Assembly (NCBI RefSeq): GCF_003063355.1
Contig: NZ_NESH01000002.1
Location: 496,001-560,000 of the forward strand
Direction: 5' to 3'
Length of the DNA stretch: 64,000 nt
DNA from: Limnohabitans sp. Bal53
Lineage (GTDB): Bacteria > Pseudomonadota > Gammaproteobacteria > Burkholderiales > Burkholderiaceae_C
Every line of letters begins with the position of its first letter. Positions within the stretch are counted from its first letter, which is position 1. Below, one piece after another: positions 7,925 to 16,791 of the stretch. The translations under genes were made by a program, and so were the position numbers. A model generated the notes under the pieces. It was given only the letters and a program-made list of their open reading frames with translations. It did not search any database and was not told the origin of the DNA.

Positions 7925-10192
7925 TCAAACGCCTTCGCTGGACTTTTGGCAATGCGCCAGCCACATTTGGCGCAGGGCATTTTCAAAATCACGGGTGTAC
8001 TGATCAATGTCCCAAGCGGGGCTTGCCAGCAGGCGTTCACGCATGCCCTGCTTGAGCTCAAGCAGGGCCTGACGGTCCCTCGCCATGGCTGCTGCAATGC
8101 GCACGTAGTCGGCATCCGACTCGGCGACCCATTCGCTCAATCCCGCCGCCGTCATGAAGCTGGCCCCCATGCGCGAGACAAAATTGCCCCCCGCCTTGAC
8201 CACGGCAGGCACGCCCATCCACAGGGCTTGCAAAGTGGTGGTGCCCCCGTTGTAGGGCGTGGGATCGAGCGCGATGTCGACATCGGCGTACTCGGCCATC
8301 ATGTCGGTCAGGCCCACCGGGCCGCGGAACTCCAGGCGCTCACGCGCAATGCCTTCGGCTTCAAAGCGCTGGACAAATGATTCGATGGCCCCTGCGTCCT
8401 TGAAGCTCGGGGCTTTGAGCAGCAAACGTGAACCCGGAACTTCTTGCAGCACCGCCGCCCAGAGTTTGACGGTGTGTGGTGTGAGTTTGGGCACGTTGTT
8501 GAATGAGCCAAAAGTCAGCGGGCGCTCGGCATGGCTGGCGTCGTAGGCTGGAAAGGGGTAATCCACCTCAGGCGAGAAACAGAAAACACTGCCCGGCAAA
8601 CGAACCAACTTTTCGCTGAACAGGTTTTCGCTGCCCGGCGGGGCCACCACGCTGTCGGCCACCAGCCAGTCGATGTTGGGCACACCTGTGGAGCCGGGGT
8701 AACCCAAAAAGGTGGCCTGCACAGGCGCGGCGCGCTGCGCGAACAAGCTCATGCGCTGCATGCTGGTGTGGCCGGCCAGGTCGAGCAGAATGTCGATGCC
8801 ATCTTCTTCGATGCGGCGCGCCAGTTGGGCATCGTTCCAGGCCGTCACCTCCACCCAATGGGGCACACGGCGCTTGGCCAGTTGGGTCTGGTCGTCGTAA
8901 GACACGCCCGTGAAATAGACCGTGAGGTCAACCGCCTTGGGATCAAGGCGTGCCAGCACGGGCTGCATGAAAATGTTGACCGGATGCTGGTGGTGAAAAT
9001 CAGCCGTGACCAAGCCCACGCGCAGCTTGCGCTGGGGACTCTTTTTATTCTTGAAACTGCCCACAGCGCGCGCTCGAGCACCCAAAGGCGCAAACAACTC
9101 GCGGTGCAGATCGGCCACATCCTGCGGGCTGAGCTTGTCGCTGTACAGCGCACTCATGGCAGCGCTGGAACGCATCTTGGACAGCGGCCCCTCTTCATCA
9201 GCCAGCTCTTTGTACAGGCGCATCGCGGTGTCGGCATCGCCCGAACGGCCTGCCACGCTGGCCCGCATGGACTTGGCGCCCGACTGAGGCGACAAGGCTT
9301 CAGCCTTGGCCAACACTTCCAGCGCTTCTTGCATGCACCAGCTTTCAGCCAAAGAGTGCGCCAAGTTCCAGTGCGCTGTGCCACTGTCTGGATGCAAAGC
9401 CACGCTGCGGCGCAGCACCTCTTGGGCTTCTTGCCAGAGGTTGTAGCGAAAGGACAATTCAGCCAAGCGGGCCAAAGTGACCTCGGCCGTGCCGGCGCTG
9501 GCACGCTCCAAGGCGCGGTGGCCGTCTTCTGTCATGCCCAAGCGCAAAAAGATGTCGCCCAGATCCATTTGCATTTCGGCACGCTCATTGTCATCCAGGG
9601 GCTCGGATGCCAAACGCAAAATCAGCAAAGCTTGACGCATGGATTCCAGTGCCCTGGGCACATCGCCGCGCTCCAGTCTGAATTTGGCCATGCGCCAATG
9701 CATCGTGCGGGCCTTGTCTGCGCCCCCCGCCTGCAAAGCACGGTGGTACTCCACAGCCCCAGCATCAAACTGCCCCTGGTCCTCCAGCAAGCGTGCCATC
9801 GACAAACGTGCCTCAAATCGGCCAGGCACCAAGCCGATGGCTTTGGCATAACAAACCTGAGCTTGCTGATGCTGGGCCTGCTGGCGACACAAGTGACCCG
9901 CCTCCAGCCACGCACTGTAATTGTTCGGAAAATTTCTGAGAACCTGCGAAAACCCCTCGCGCGCTTGCATTGGATGGCCCTGCAATACAAGGCACCTGAC
10001 CCATTGCAAAGCGGCAGGCTCCATTTGAGGAACCTCTTTCAACACCCGTTCATACAAGGCCTGAGCTTGTGCCCATTGATGGGCTTTGAAGTGTTCATGG
10101 GCTTCTTGAAAGGCTTGTGCAAGCTCGGCTGTCAACTCGATGGTGACGGGCTCGGCGCCTTTTTCATTTGAATCAAGGGTTGGGCTGTTCAT
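7925..10192 (-). CDS. TPR protein with O-GlcNAc-transferase-like (GT41) domain
   Basis: 755 residues from ATG at 10192; a TTG 17 codons upstream is possible but less likely. Residues about 30-370 are tetratricopeptide-like helical repeats (for example AWLEAGHLCRQQAQHQQAQVCYAKAI and AHWNLAHSLAESWCMQEALEVLAKAEAL). The C-terminal half matches the GT41/SPINDLY type: LRVGLVTADFHHQHPVNIFMQPVLARLD, DILLDLAGHTSMQRM, RAAPVQATFLGYPGSTGVPNIDWLVAD, PLTFGSFNNVPKLTPHTVKLWAAVLQ, VDIALDPTPYNGGTTTLQALWMGVPAV. Eukaryotic relatives add GlcNAc or fucose to Ser/Thr of proteins; bacterial members are mostly unassigned, and some glycosylate adhesins or flagellins. No obvious target gene lies beside it. Convergent with folA. 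Confidence 0.9.
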   Translation of the reverse strand: MNSPTLDSNEKGAEPVTIELTAELAQAFQEAHEHFKAHQWAQAQALYERVLKEVPQMEPAALQWVRCLVLQGHPMQAREGFSQVLRNFPNNYSAWLEAGHLCRQQAQHQQAQVCYAKAIGLVPGRFEARLSMARLLEDQGQFDAGAVEYHRALQAGGADKARTMHWRMAKFRLERGDVPRALESMRQALLILRLASEPLDDNERAEMQMDLGDIFLRLGMTEDGHRALERASAGTAEVTLARLAELSFRYNLWQEAQEVLRRSVALHPDSGTAHWNLAHSLAESWCMQEALEVLAKAEALSPQSGAKSMRASVAGRSGDADTAMRLYKELADEEGPLSKMRSSAAMSALYSDKLSPQDVADLHRELFAPLGARARAVGSFKNKKSPQRKLRVGLVTADFHHQHPVNIFMQPVLARLDPKAVDLTVYFTGVSYDDQTQLAKRRVPHWVEVTAWNDAQLARRIEEDGIDILLDLAGHTSMQRMSLFAQRAAPVQATFLGYPGSTGVPNIDWLVADSVVAPPGSENLFSEKLVRLPGSVFCFSPEVDYPFPAYDASHAERPLTFGSFNNVPKLTPHTVKLWAAVLQEVPGSRLLLKAPSFKDAGAIESFVQRFEAEGIARERLEFRGPVGLTDMMAEYADVDIALDPTPYNGGTTTLQALWMGVPAVVKAGGNFVSRMGASFMTAAGLSEWVAESDADYVRIAAAMARDRQALLELKQGMRERLLASPAWDIDQYTRDFENALRQMWLAHCQKSSEGV

Positions 10193-10528
10193 GGTGTTCG
10201 ATGGAAAGATCAAGCCAAGGATTTTCCATGTGTTAAGTCGCAATATGTCGACAAATTGTAAAAAAGTGAAATGTTTTTACGGATAGGGACCGATGGGTAA
10301 GCCCAAGTGATTGTCTTTGCCCACCGCTGTAGCTTCACGCTGGAGGTGCCGACCGACACCCTGCAAGCCTGAAGTTTTGCCCCTTCTGTGTGGGTAGGTG
10401 TCGCCCTGCACACCATGAACTTGACTTGCTGGCAACCCAACAAGCCATCCCCAACGAAGCGATACACACTTGGGCTGCTCGGCTAAACTCCAACGCCAGT
10501 CCGCCTCACCCCCACCTCAAGCCTGAAC
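10193..10528. other. intergenic region between divergent OGT-like and exonuclease III genes
   Basis: 336 bp without a convincing gene. An AT-rich patch (10250-10285) should hold the promoter of the minus-strand OGT-like gene. A 7-bp inverted repeat (CGACACC at 10354-10360, GGTGTCG at 10397-10403, loop 36) is visible but too loose to call. I see no RNA gene or riboswitch. Confidence 0.5.
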
Positions 10529-11308
10529 ATGAAAATTGCCACCTGGAATGTGAACTCGTTGTCCGTGCGCCTGCCCCAAGTGCTGGACTGGCTGGCGGCC
10601 AACCCCACCGAGGTGCTGGCCCTGCAAGAGCTCAAGCTCACCGACGACAAGTTTCCCGCCGCAGCTTTGGCCGAGGCGGGCTACCAGGCGCAATGGTTCG
10701 GCCAAAAAACCTACAACGGTGTGGCCCTGATCTCCAAGGCCGACGGCGCGGATGTGGTGAAAAACATCCCTGGCTTTGAAGACGACATGTCGCGTGTGAT
10801 CGCTGCCACCTACCCCGATGGCGCGGGTGGCACAGTGCGTGTCATCGGTGCGTATTTCCCCAACGGCCAAGCCCCTGACAGCGACAAGTTTGTCTACAAA
10901 ATGCGCTGGCTGGACGCGCTGCGCGACTGGGTGGGCAGCCAGATGCAACAGCACCCGAACCTGGTGCTGCTGGGCGACTACAACATCACTTTTGACGAAC
11001 TGGACATGTGGGACCCGGTGGCGCTGGCCGACACCATCCACTGCACAGACGCAGAGCGCGAGAAGCTGCAAGCCCTGATTGACCTGGGCCTGACCGACAG
11101 CTTCCGCTTGTTTGAGCAGCCTGAAAAAAGCTACAGCTGGTGGGATTACCGCGAGTTCGCGTTTCGCCGCAACCGGGGCTTGCGCATCGATCACATCCTG
11201 ATTTCGCAAGCGCTCAAGGCCCGCGCCAGCGCCTGCGTGATCGACCGCGCCCCGCGCAAAAATGAGCGCCCCAGCGACCACGCGCCGGTGGTGTTGACGC
11301 TGGACTGA
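10529..11308 (+). CDS. xth: exodeoxyribonuclease III (AP endonuclease family 1)
   Basis: 259 residues, an EEP-fold nuclease that cleaves at abasic sites and removes 3' blocks in base-excision repair, needing Mg2+. Conserved pieces in order: KIATWNVNSLSVRLPQVLDWL (metal-site Asn), LALQELKLTDDKFP (metal-site Glu), YNGVALISK, VIGAYFPNG, VLLGDYNI (catalytic Asp/Asn), SYSWWDYR, RNRGLRIDHILIS and the final SDHAPVVLTLD with the general-base Asp-His. Ends one base short of the convergent alpha-E gene, so the two transcripts meet tail to tail. Confidence 0.96.
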   Translation: MKIATWNVNSLSVRLPQVLDWLAANPTEVLALQELKLTDDKFPAAALAEAGYQAQWFGQKTYNGVALISKADGADVVKNIPGFEDDMSRVIAATYPDGAGGTVRVIGAYFPNGQAPDSDKFVYKMRWLDALRDWVGSQMQQHPNLVLLGDYNITFDELDMWDPVALADTIHCTDAEREKLQALIDLGLTDSFRLFEQPEKSYSWWDYREFAFRRNRGLRIDHILISQALKARASACVIDRAPRKNERPSDHAPVVLTLD

Positions 11309-11309
11309 A

Positions 11310-12287
11310 TCAGGCCGACTGAGGCATCAAAAACTCGCGGCTGATGCGCCCGCCCAGCACATTCACCCGCTCCAAAAACTGCGTCAGGTAGGCGTGAAGA
11401 CCCGTGGCCAGGATCTCATCGATGCGGCCAAAAGCCAGCTCCGAGCGCAAACGGCCGGCGTGGCGCAACGTGTCGCTGTCGGCGTCGTGTGAGACCAGTT
11501 TCAAGTTTGCCACCACCTCGTTCAAGCTGGCCAGCAACGAGCGCGGCATGTCGGGGCGCAAGATCAGCAACTCGGCCACGCGCTCGGGGCGGATCACATC
11601 GCGGTAAACCTTGCGGTACACCTCAAAGCCGCTGACGCTGCGCAAGATCGCGCTCCAGTGGTAAAAATCATATTCCTCCGTGCTTTCGGTCTCGGGTGCC
11701 CCGTATTGCGGCGCGCCAAAAAAATCGTTTTGCATGGCATGGAACTTCACATCCACCAGCCGCGCCGTGTTGTCAGCACGCTCTAAAAACGTGCCCATGC
11801 GCATGAAGTAAAGCGACTCGTCCATCAGCATGGTGCCCACCGTCACGCCACGCGACAGGTGCGAGCGGAACTTGACCCATTCAAAGAACTGGCCCGGATC
11901 GCGCTCGAACTCGCCGCTTTTGAGCATGCGGTTGACTTCGAGCCAGGTCTGGTTTTGCGTCTCCCACACCTCGGTGGTGAGTGTGCCCCGCACGGCGCGG
12001 GCGTTTTCTCGCGCAGCGCGCAAACACGACAAGATGGAGGAAGGGTTGTTTTCATCACGGACCATGAAGGCCATCACATCACGGGGGTTGATGGTTTTGT
12101 AGCGGGCCAGGTAGGACGGCAACAACTCGCTGATGGACAAAAGGCCCTCCCAACCCGCTTCGACGGCCGCAGCCGACTGCGGCAAAAGCGAGGTCTCGTA
12201 GCTCACGTTCAGCATGCGGGCCGTGTTCTCTGCACGTTCCATGTAGCGGGACATCCAGAACAAGTGGTCGGCGGTTCTTGAAAGCAT
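11310..12287 (-). CDS. alpha-E domain protein (DUF403), stand-alone copy
   Basis: 325 residues, all alpha-helical in appearance. It opens with the family signature MLSRTADHLFWMSRYMERAENTARML and contains ENARAVRGTLTTEVWETQNQTW and MRMGTFLERADNTARLVDVKF. The DHLFWM..RYxERxEN element recurs in the C-terminal half of the fused protein encoded at 20234-22978, so the two are paralogous. Alpha-E proteins nearly always occur beside circularly permuted ATP-grasp proteins, as here (15 bp spacing to the upstream ATP-grasp gene), and have been predicted to take part in peptide or protein modification. Biochemistry is unknown. Confidence 0.92.
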   Translation of the reverse strand: MLSRTADHLFWMSRYMERAENTARMLNVSYETSLLPQSAAAVEAGWEGLLSISELLPSYLARYKTINPRDVMAFMVRDENNPSSILSCLRAARENARAVRGTLTTEVWETQNQTWLEVNRMLKSGEFERDPGQFFEWVKFRSHLSRGVTVGTMLMDESLYFMRMGTFLERADNTARLVDVKFHAMQNDFFGAPQYGAPETESTEEYDFYHWSAILRSVSGFEVYRKVYRDVIRPERVAELLILRPDMPRSLLASLNEVVANLKLVSHDADSDTLRHAGRLRSELAFGRIDEILATGLHAYLTQFLERVNVLGGRISREFLMPQSA

Positions 12288-12302
12288 GTGTGTTCTCCCC
12301 TT

Positions 12303-13754
12303 TTAATCTTGCAAGATCCAGGTGTCCTTGGTGCCGCCGCCTTGTGACGAGTTCACCACCAAAGAGCCTTCTTTGAGCGCCACACGGGTGAGGCCCCCGG
12401 GCACCATCTGCACCGTGCGGCCGCTCAGCACAAAGGGGCGCAAATCGATGTGGCGAGGGGCGATGCCACTGTCCACATAGGTGGGGCAAGTGGACAAGCT
12501 GAGCGTGGGCTGCGCGATGTAGCCTTCGGGGTTGGCCAACAAGGCGCCGCGAAAACGCTCGATCTCTGCCTGGGTCGAAGCCGGGCCGACCAACATGCCG
12601 TAACCGCCAGCGCCGTGCACTTCCTTGACCACCAAGTCTTTCAAGTTGGCCAAGGTGTATTTCAGGTCATCGGGCTTGCGGCACTGATAGGTCGGCACGT
12701 TTTTGAGAATGGGTTCCTCGCCCAAGTAGAACTTGATCATGTCGGGCACGTAGGGGTAGATCGACTTGTCGTCGGCCACGCCCGTGCCCACCGCGTTGCA
12801 AATCGTCACATGCCCGGCTTTGTAGGCATCCATGAGACCTGGGCAGCCCAATGTGGAGCTGGGGCGGAACACGTTCGGGTCCAAAAAGTCGTCGTCCAAC
12901 CGGCGGTAAATCACGTCCACCCGCTTGGGGCCGCGTGTGGTGCGCATGTAAACAAACTTGTCTTTGACGAACAAATCCTGTCCTTCGACCAGCTCCACGC
13001 CCATCTGTTGGGCCAAAAAGGCGTGCTCGAAGTAGGCGCTGTTGTACATGCCGGGCGTGAGCACCACCACCGTGGGCTCGGCCGTGGTGGCGGGGCTTGA
13101 GGCACGCAAGGTTTCGAGCAACAAGTCGGGGTAATGCGCCACCGGGGCCACACGGTGCTGGCTGAACAGCTCGGGGAACAGGCGCATCATCATCTTGCGG
13201 TCTTCGAGCATATAGCTCACGCCGCTGGGCACACGCAGGTTGTCTTCGAGCACGTAGTATTCACCGTGGCCCGCGCTGTCTGGGGCACGCACGATGTCAA
13301 TGCCGCTGATGTGTGAATAAATCTGATTGGGCACGTCCACGCCCATCATTTCGGGTCGGAACTGGGCGTTGCGCTCGATTTGTTCGCGCGGCACCACCCC
13401 AGCCTTCAAGATGTCTTGGTCGTGGTACACGTCATGGATGAAACGGTTCAAAGCGGTGACGCGCTGCACCAGACCGGCTTCCATGTTTTTCCACTCTTGT
13501 GCGGCAATGACGCGGGGGATCAAGTCAAACGGAATCAAGCGCTCTGTACCCGATCCGTCTTCGTCTTTGTCGCCATAGACGGCGAAGGTGATGCCCACCC
13601 GCCGAAATATCATTTCGGCCTCTTCCCGGCGCGAGGCCATGGATTTCGGGTCCTGCGCAGCCAGCCATCGGGCATAGGCTTGGTAATGGTCCCGAACTTC
13701 ACCGCCCTGCCCGCCCGCGGGCAAGCGGCTGTACATCTCATCGAATTGGCGCAT
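12303..13754 (-). CDS. circularly permuted type 2 ATP-grasp protein (DUF404/407), stand-alone copy
   Basis: 483 residues, close to the family norm. Signature stretches: AYARWLAAQDPKSMASRREEAEMIFRRVGITFAVYGD near the N-terminus, GVDVPNQIYSHISGIDIVRAPDSAGHGEYYVLEDNLRVPSGVSYMLEDR (the ATP-grasp nucleotide-binding core), VEGQDLFVKDKFVYMRTTRGPKRVDVIYRRLDDDFLDP, then KEVHGAGGYGMLVGP and HIDLRPFVLSGRTVQMVPGGLTRVALKEGSLVVNSSQGGGTKDTWIL at the C-terminus. ATP-grasp folds make amide or peptide bonds through acyl phosphates, so a ligase role is inferred. First gene of a two-gene minus-strand operon with the alpha-E protein. Confidence 0.93.
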   Translation of the reverse strand: MRQFDEMYSRLPAGGQGGEVRDHYQAYARWLAAQDPKSMASRREEAEMIFRRVGITFAVYGDKDEDGSGTERLIPFDLIPRVIAAQEWKNMEAGLVQRVTALNRFIHDVYHDQDILKAGVVPREQIERNAQFRPEMMGVDVPNQIYSHISGIDIVRAPDSAGHGEYYVLEDNLRVPSGVSYMLEDRKMMMRLFPELFSQHRVAPVAHYPDLLLETLRASSPATTAEPTVVVLTPGMYNSAYFEHAFLAQQMGVELVEGQDLFVKDKFVYMRTTRGPKRVDVIYRRLDDDFLDPNVFRPSSTLGCPGLMDAYKAGHVTICNAVGTGVADDKSIYPYVPDMIKFYLGEEPILKNVPTYQCRKPDDLKYTLANLKDLVVKEVHGAGGYGMLVGPASTQAEIERFRGALLANPEGYIAQPTLSLSTCPTYVDSGIAPRHIDLRPFVLSGRTVQMVPGGLTRVALKEGSLVVNSSQGGGTKDTWILQD

Positions 13755-13821
13755 GGCTCTTTACTCCTGTGTAGAGCTTAGCAAGATGTATACCCAGACC
13801 GTTTAACCCTCATCAAGACCC

Positions 13822-16479
13822 TCAAGGATCGATGCGGTGGTGCCAATAGCGCAAGCGCTGTGTCCGCTCGCATTGCACTTGGTCCGGGGCCTCGCTGCGC
13901 CAGAGGGCGGCGCCGCAGCGGGTGCTTTCCACAAGGGGTATGCCCAACCCTTCGTAGCGCGCCACCACCTCAGGGGCCGGGTGGCCAAAGCGGTTGCGGT
14001 AGCCGGCTTGCACCAGCGCCAGCCGAGGCTGCAGGGTTTGCAAAAACGGCAGGCTCGACGAAGTTTTGCTGCCGTGGTGCGGCACAAGCAACACATCCAC
14101 AGGGCTCAGGCCTGTGGACAGCAAGGCCTGCTCTTGTGCCCACTCGATATCTCCCGCCAGCAAAACAGAGGCTTGCGCCGTACGGATACGCAAAACGCAG
14201 CTGACCTCGTTGGGCCGGGACTTGTGAAGAGTTTTCAAGGGGTTTGACTGTCCGCCAGAGGCTGGCAGATCGAGCGGTGCTGGCGGGTGTAGCACTTCAA
14301 ACTCGACCCCATCCCACACCCAGGCCTGCCCTGCCTGGCAGCGCGTCCAGCCCGGTCGCAAGGCATGTAAAGCGTGCTCATCTTCCAGCGAAGACGAGAG
14401 CGCAGCCTGCGGCTGCATGGCCAGCACAGCTGCTGCACCCCCCGTGTGATCGCTGTCGCGGTGGCTGAGCATCAAGGTGTCGATGCGCTCGCCCAATTGC
14501 GCCAACAAGGGCACCAGCACGCGGTGCCCGGCGTCGCTTTCGGCCGAATAGCGCGGCCCGGCGTCATACAGCAGGCTGTGTGTAGCGGTGCGCACCAGCA
14601 CCGCATTGCCCTGCCCTACATCGGCCGCCAGCAACTCAAAGCTGCCGGGTGCCGGGCGCGGGGAAGACCAAAACAACACCGGCCACAGCAGAGGCAAACA
14701 CAAGAGCTTCCAGGGCAGCGGCAGGCGCAGCACCAGGCCCACAGCCCCCAGCAGCGACAGCAAAGCCAAACCCCAGGGCGGCACGGCGCTGGACCAAGTG
14801 GCCATCGGCCAAGACGCCAACCCACCCAGAACCGCTTGTAGAGGCTCCAAGGACCAGGCCGCCGCGATCCACGCCCCAGGCACGACCACGCCCAACATGG
14901 CCAGCGGCGTGACCACCAGCGTCACCCACGGAATGGCCAGCAAATTGGCGAGCAAACCCACCAGCGACACCTGACCAAAAAACAGCAAGGTCAAAGGGGC
15001 CAACGACAAGGTGACGGTGGCCTGCTCGCGCAACAAGGCCAGCAGCTTGGCCCCCAACGTCAGAATCCACATCACCCAATGCCCAACCCAAGCGCCCGGC
15101 GCCCATGCACCCCAACGGTGCCCGCTGGGCGTTTGCCCGGTCGCCACGCGCCATGTTGGTGCATTCTGAACATCCCTTTGTGGTGCGTCGGGGTTCGGGT
15201 GACCCGCGCCAAGCGCCGAGGGCGCATAGGCCATCAACACCCCCACAGCCACAAAACTCAGCCAAAACCCGGGCTGCAGCAAGGCCCACGGGTCCCAAAC
15301 CAACACCACGGCGCAGGCCGTTAACCACACCAGCACGCCATGCCACAGGCGCACCGACAGGCGCAGCACCAACACCACCCCCAGCATGAGCAAGGTGCGT
15401 TGTGCGGGCACGCCCCAGCCGCTGAACAATGCATACAAAGTGGCCAGAACCAGGCCCGACAATGCGCCAACATGAGCAGCAGGCCAGTGCAATGCCCCAT
15501 CAAAACCCAACAGGGCCGAATGCCGCCAAAGCCAGCCCACAAGGGCCGAAGCCAGCCAAGCGAACATGGTCACATGCAAGCCCGAAATGCTCATCAGGTG
15601 CGCCACGCCCGTGGCCCGGAACACATCCCAGTCGCTGCGCTCAATGGCGGCCTGATCGCCCGTGACCAGGGCCGCCACCACGCCTGCCCGTCGGGCCGCA
15701 TCGGCATCGCTGCCAGGCGGTGACAGTTGGGTCAACAAGCGGTCTCGCACGGCCTGCCGCCAAGCCTCAATCGGGTGCGACCAGGTGCTGCCCAAGCGCT
15801 GCGGGGCCGGGTCTTTGGCGCGGTTGCGCACATAACCGCTGGCCCGGATGCCCTGCTCCCACAGCCACAGCTCGTAGTCAAAGCCGCGCGGGTTCAGGTG
15901 GCCGTGCGGCGCTTTCAAACGCACACGCAAGCGCCAGCGTTCCCCGGGCTTGACCGGCTCTGGCAAGGCAGACAGGTTCCAGCCGCTGTCGTGCGTGCCC
16001 TCTTGCCCATACCAGCCCAGGACCACTTGTGCAGGCACATCGGCATCGACCTGCAGGGCGTGGTGGGCACCCGAAGCGTCCAGCCGCCAAGCCTGTTCAA
16101 TGCGAAACCGAAAGCGCCAGCCCAGCTCTTGGCGCTGGGGCATGGCCTGCACCACGCCCACCACATCCAGGTCTTGTCCTTCCAGCGCCGGGGCTATGGT
16201 GTGGGCCCGGCTCCAGGCGTGCAAGCCGGTCACATGAAAGGCCGAGACTGCCCACAGCAAACCCCATAAGGCCCAACGCACTGAGAGGGGCAGGCGAGGA
16301 ACTTTTCGTTTTTTGCTGGCCGACGATCGCAACAGCCAGGCGGCAGCCACCACACACACCAGACCCAGCCCATAGGCCGACACAGGCCACAAAGCGGTTT
16401 GTTGCAACTGCATCGCCACGCCCAGGCACCAAGCCAGCAGGCCCCCTCCCAGCCCTCTGGACCAGTTCAGGGTCGTCAT
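13822..16479 (-). CDS. comEC: DNA uptake channel ComEC/Rec2
   Basis: 885 residues from the ATG at 16479, which has a GGAG ribosome site; the upstream extension in frame is unlikely. Imports single-stranded DNA across the inner membrane during natural transformation. N-terminal membrane helices plus an OB-like periplasmic domain (about residues 100-240), the Competence domain with many helices (GVVAALVTGDQAAIERSDWDVFRATGVAHLMSISGLHVTM is characteristic), and a C-terminal metallo-beta-lactamase-like domain with LLAADVGQGNAVLVRT, the metal motif SHRDSDHTGG and VLLVPHHGSKTSSS. The MBL motif is intact, which fits an active nuclease. It sits between two unrelated ATP-grasp clusters. Confidence 0.95.
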   Translation of the reverse strand: MTTLNWSRGLGGGLLAWCLGVAMQLQQTALWPVSAYGLGLVCVVAAAWLLRSSASKKRKVPRLPLSVRWALWGLLWAVSAFHVTGLHAWSRAHTIAPALEGQDLDVVGVVQAMPQRQELGWRFRFRIEQAWRLDASGAHHALQVDADVPAQVVLGWYGQEGTHDSGWNLSALPEPVKPGERWRLRVRLKAPHGHLNPRGFDYELWLWEQGIRASGYVRNRAKDPAPQRLGSTWSHPIEAWRQAVRDRLLTQLSPPGSDADAARRAGVVAALVTGDQAAIERSDWDVFRATGVAHLMSISGLHVTMFAWLASALVGWLWRHSALLGFDGALHWPAAHVGALSGLVLATLYALFSGWGVPAQRTLLMLGVVLVLRLSVRLWHGVLVWLTACAVVLVWDPWALLQPGFWLSFVAVGVLMAYAPSALGAGHPNPDAPQRDVQNAPTWRVATGQTPSGHRWGAWAPGAWVGHWVMWILTLGAKLLALLREQATVTLSLAPLTLLFFGQVSLVGLLANLLAIPWVTLVVTPLAMLGVVVPGAWIAAAWSLEPLQAVLGGLASWPMATWSSAVPPWGLALLSLLGAVGLVLRLPLPWKLLCLPLLWPVLFWSSPRPAPGSFELLAADVGQGNAVLVRTATHSLLYDAGPRYSAESDAGHRVLVPLLAQLGERIDTLMLSHRDSDHTGGAAAVLAMQPQAALSSSLEDEHALHALRPGWTRCQAGQAWVWDGVEFEVLHPPAPLDLPASGGQSNPLKTLHKSRPNEVSCVLRIRTAQASVLLAGDIEWAQEQALLSTGLSPVDVLLVPHHGSKTSSSLPFLQTLQPRLALVQAGYRNRFGHPAPEVVARYEGLGIPLVESTRCGAALWRSEAPDQVQCERTQRLRYWHHRIDP

Positions 16480-16791
16480 GGACCGCTCCGCACATTGCCA
16501 AAGCCCCAGCCAGCGTGTTGTTGCAACGAACGACCCCGCGCCGTCCCCCAACTTGACGCTGCCGCCTTCGCCTGCTGGGCAGGCGCACCACATTGTTTCA
16601 TCCCAGCCTCCCTGATTTGGCTGTTTTTTGTGTCGCTGACTTGGGCGCTCTGTGCGTGAGTCAGCTTGGGGTTTGAACCCATAACGGTACGTTCACCGTG
16701 TTTCGCAAGCTCCGCTGGCGCGTGTCTTGCTAGTTGTAAACGCCCAAGCTGCATTTGTCATGCGTGCAGCCCCTGTTGCGCTGAACGAGAT
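16480..16791. other. intergenic region between comEC and the DUF2126 gene
   Basis: 312 bp of divergent upstream DNA. I see a 7-bp inverted repeat (GCTGACT 16635-16641 with AGTCAGC 16659-16665), directly followed by the palindrome GGGTTTGAACCC (16669-16680), whose minus-strand reading resembles a tRNA T-arm, and a small ACGGT/ACCGT hairpin just after. No complete tRNA can be folded. Promoters for both neighbours must lie here but none stands out. Confidence 0.4.

Noticed and set aside
8531..10171. 546-codon plus-strand frame
   Set aside because: Antisense of the TPR/GT41 gene; no recognisable domains.
10354..10403. Riboswitch or small RNA upstream of xth
   Set aside because: Only one 7-bp inverted repeat with a 36-base loop; no conserved aptamer pattern or terminator.
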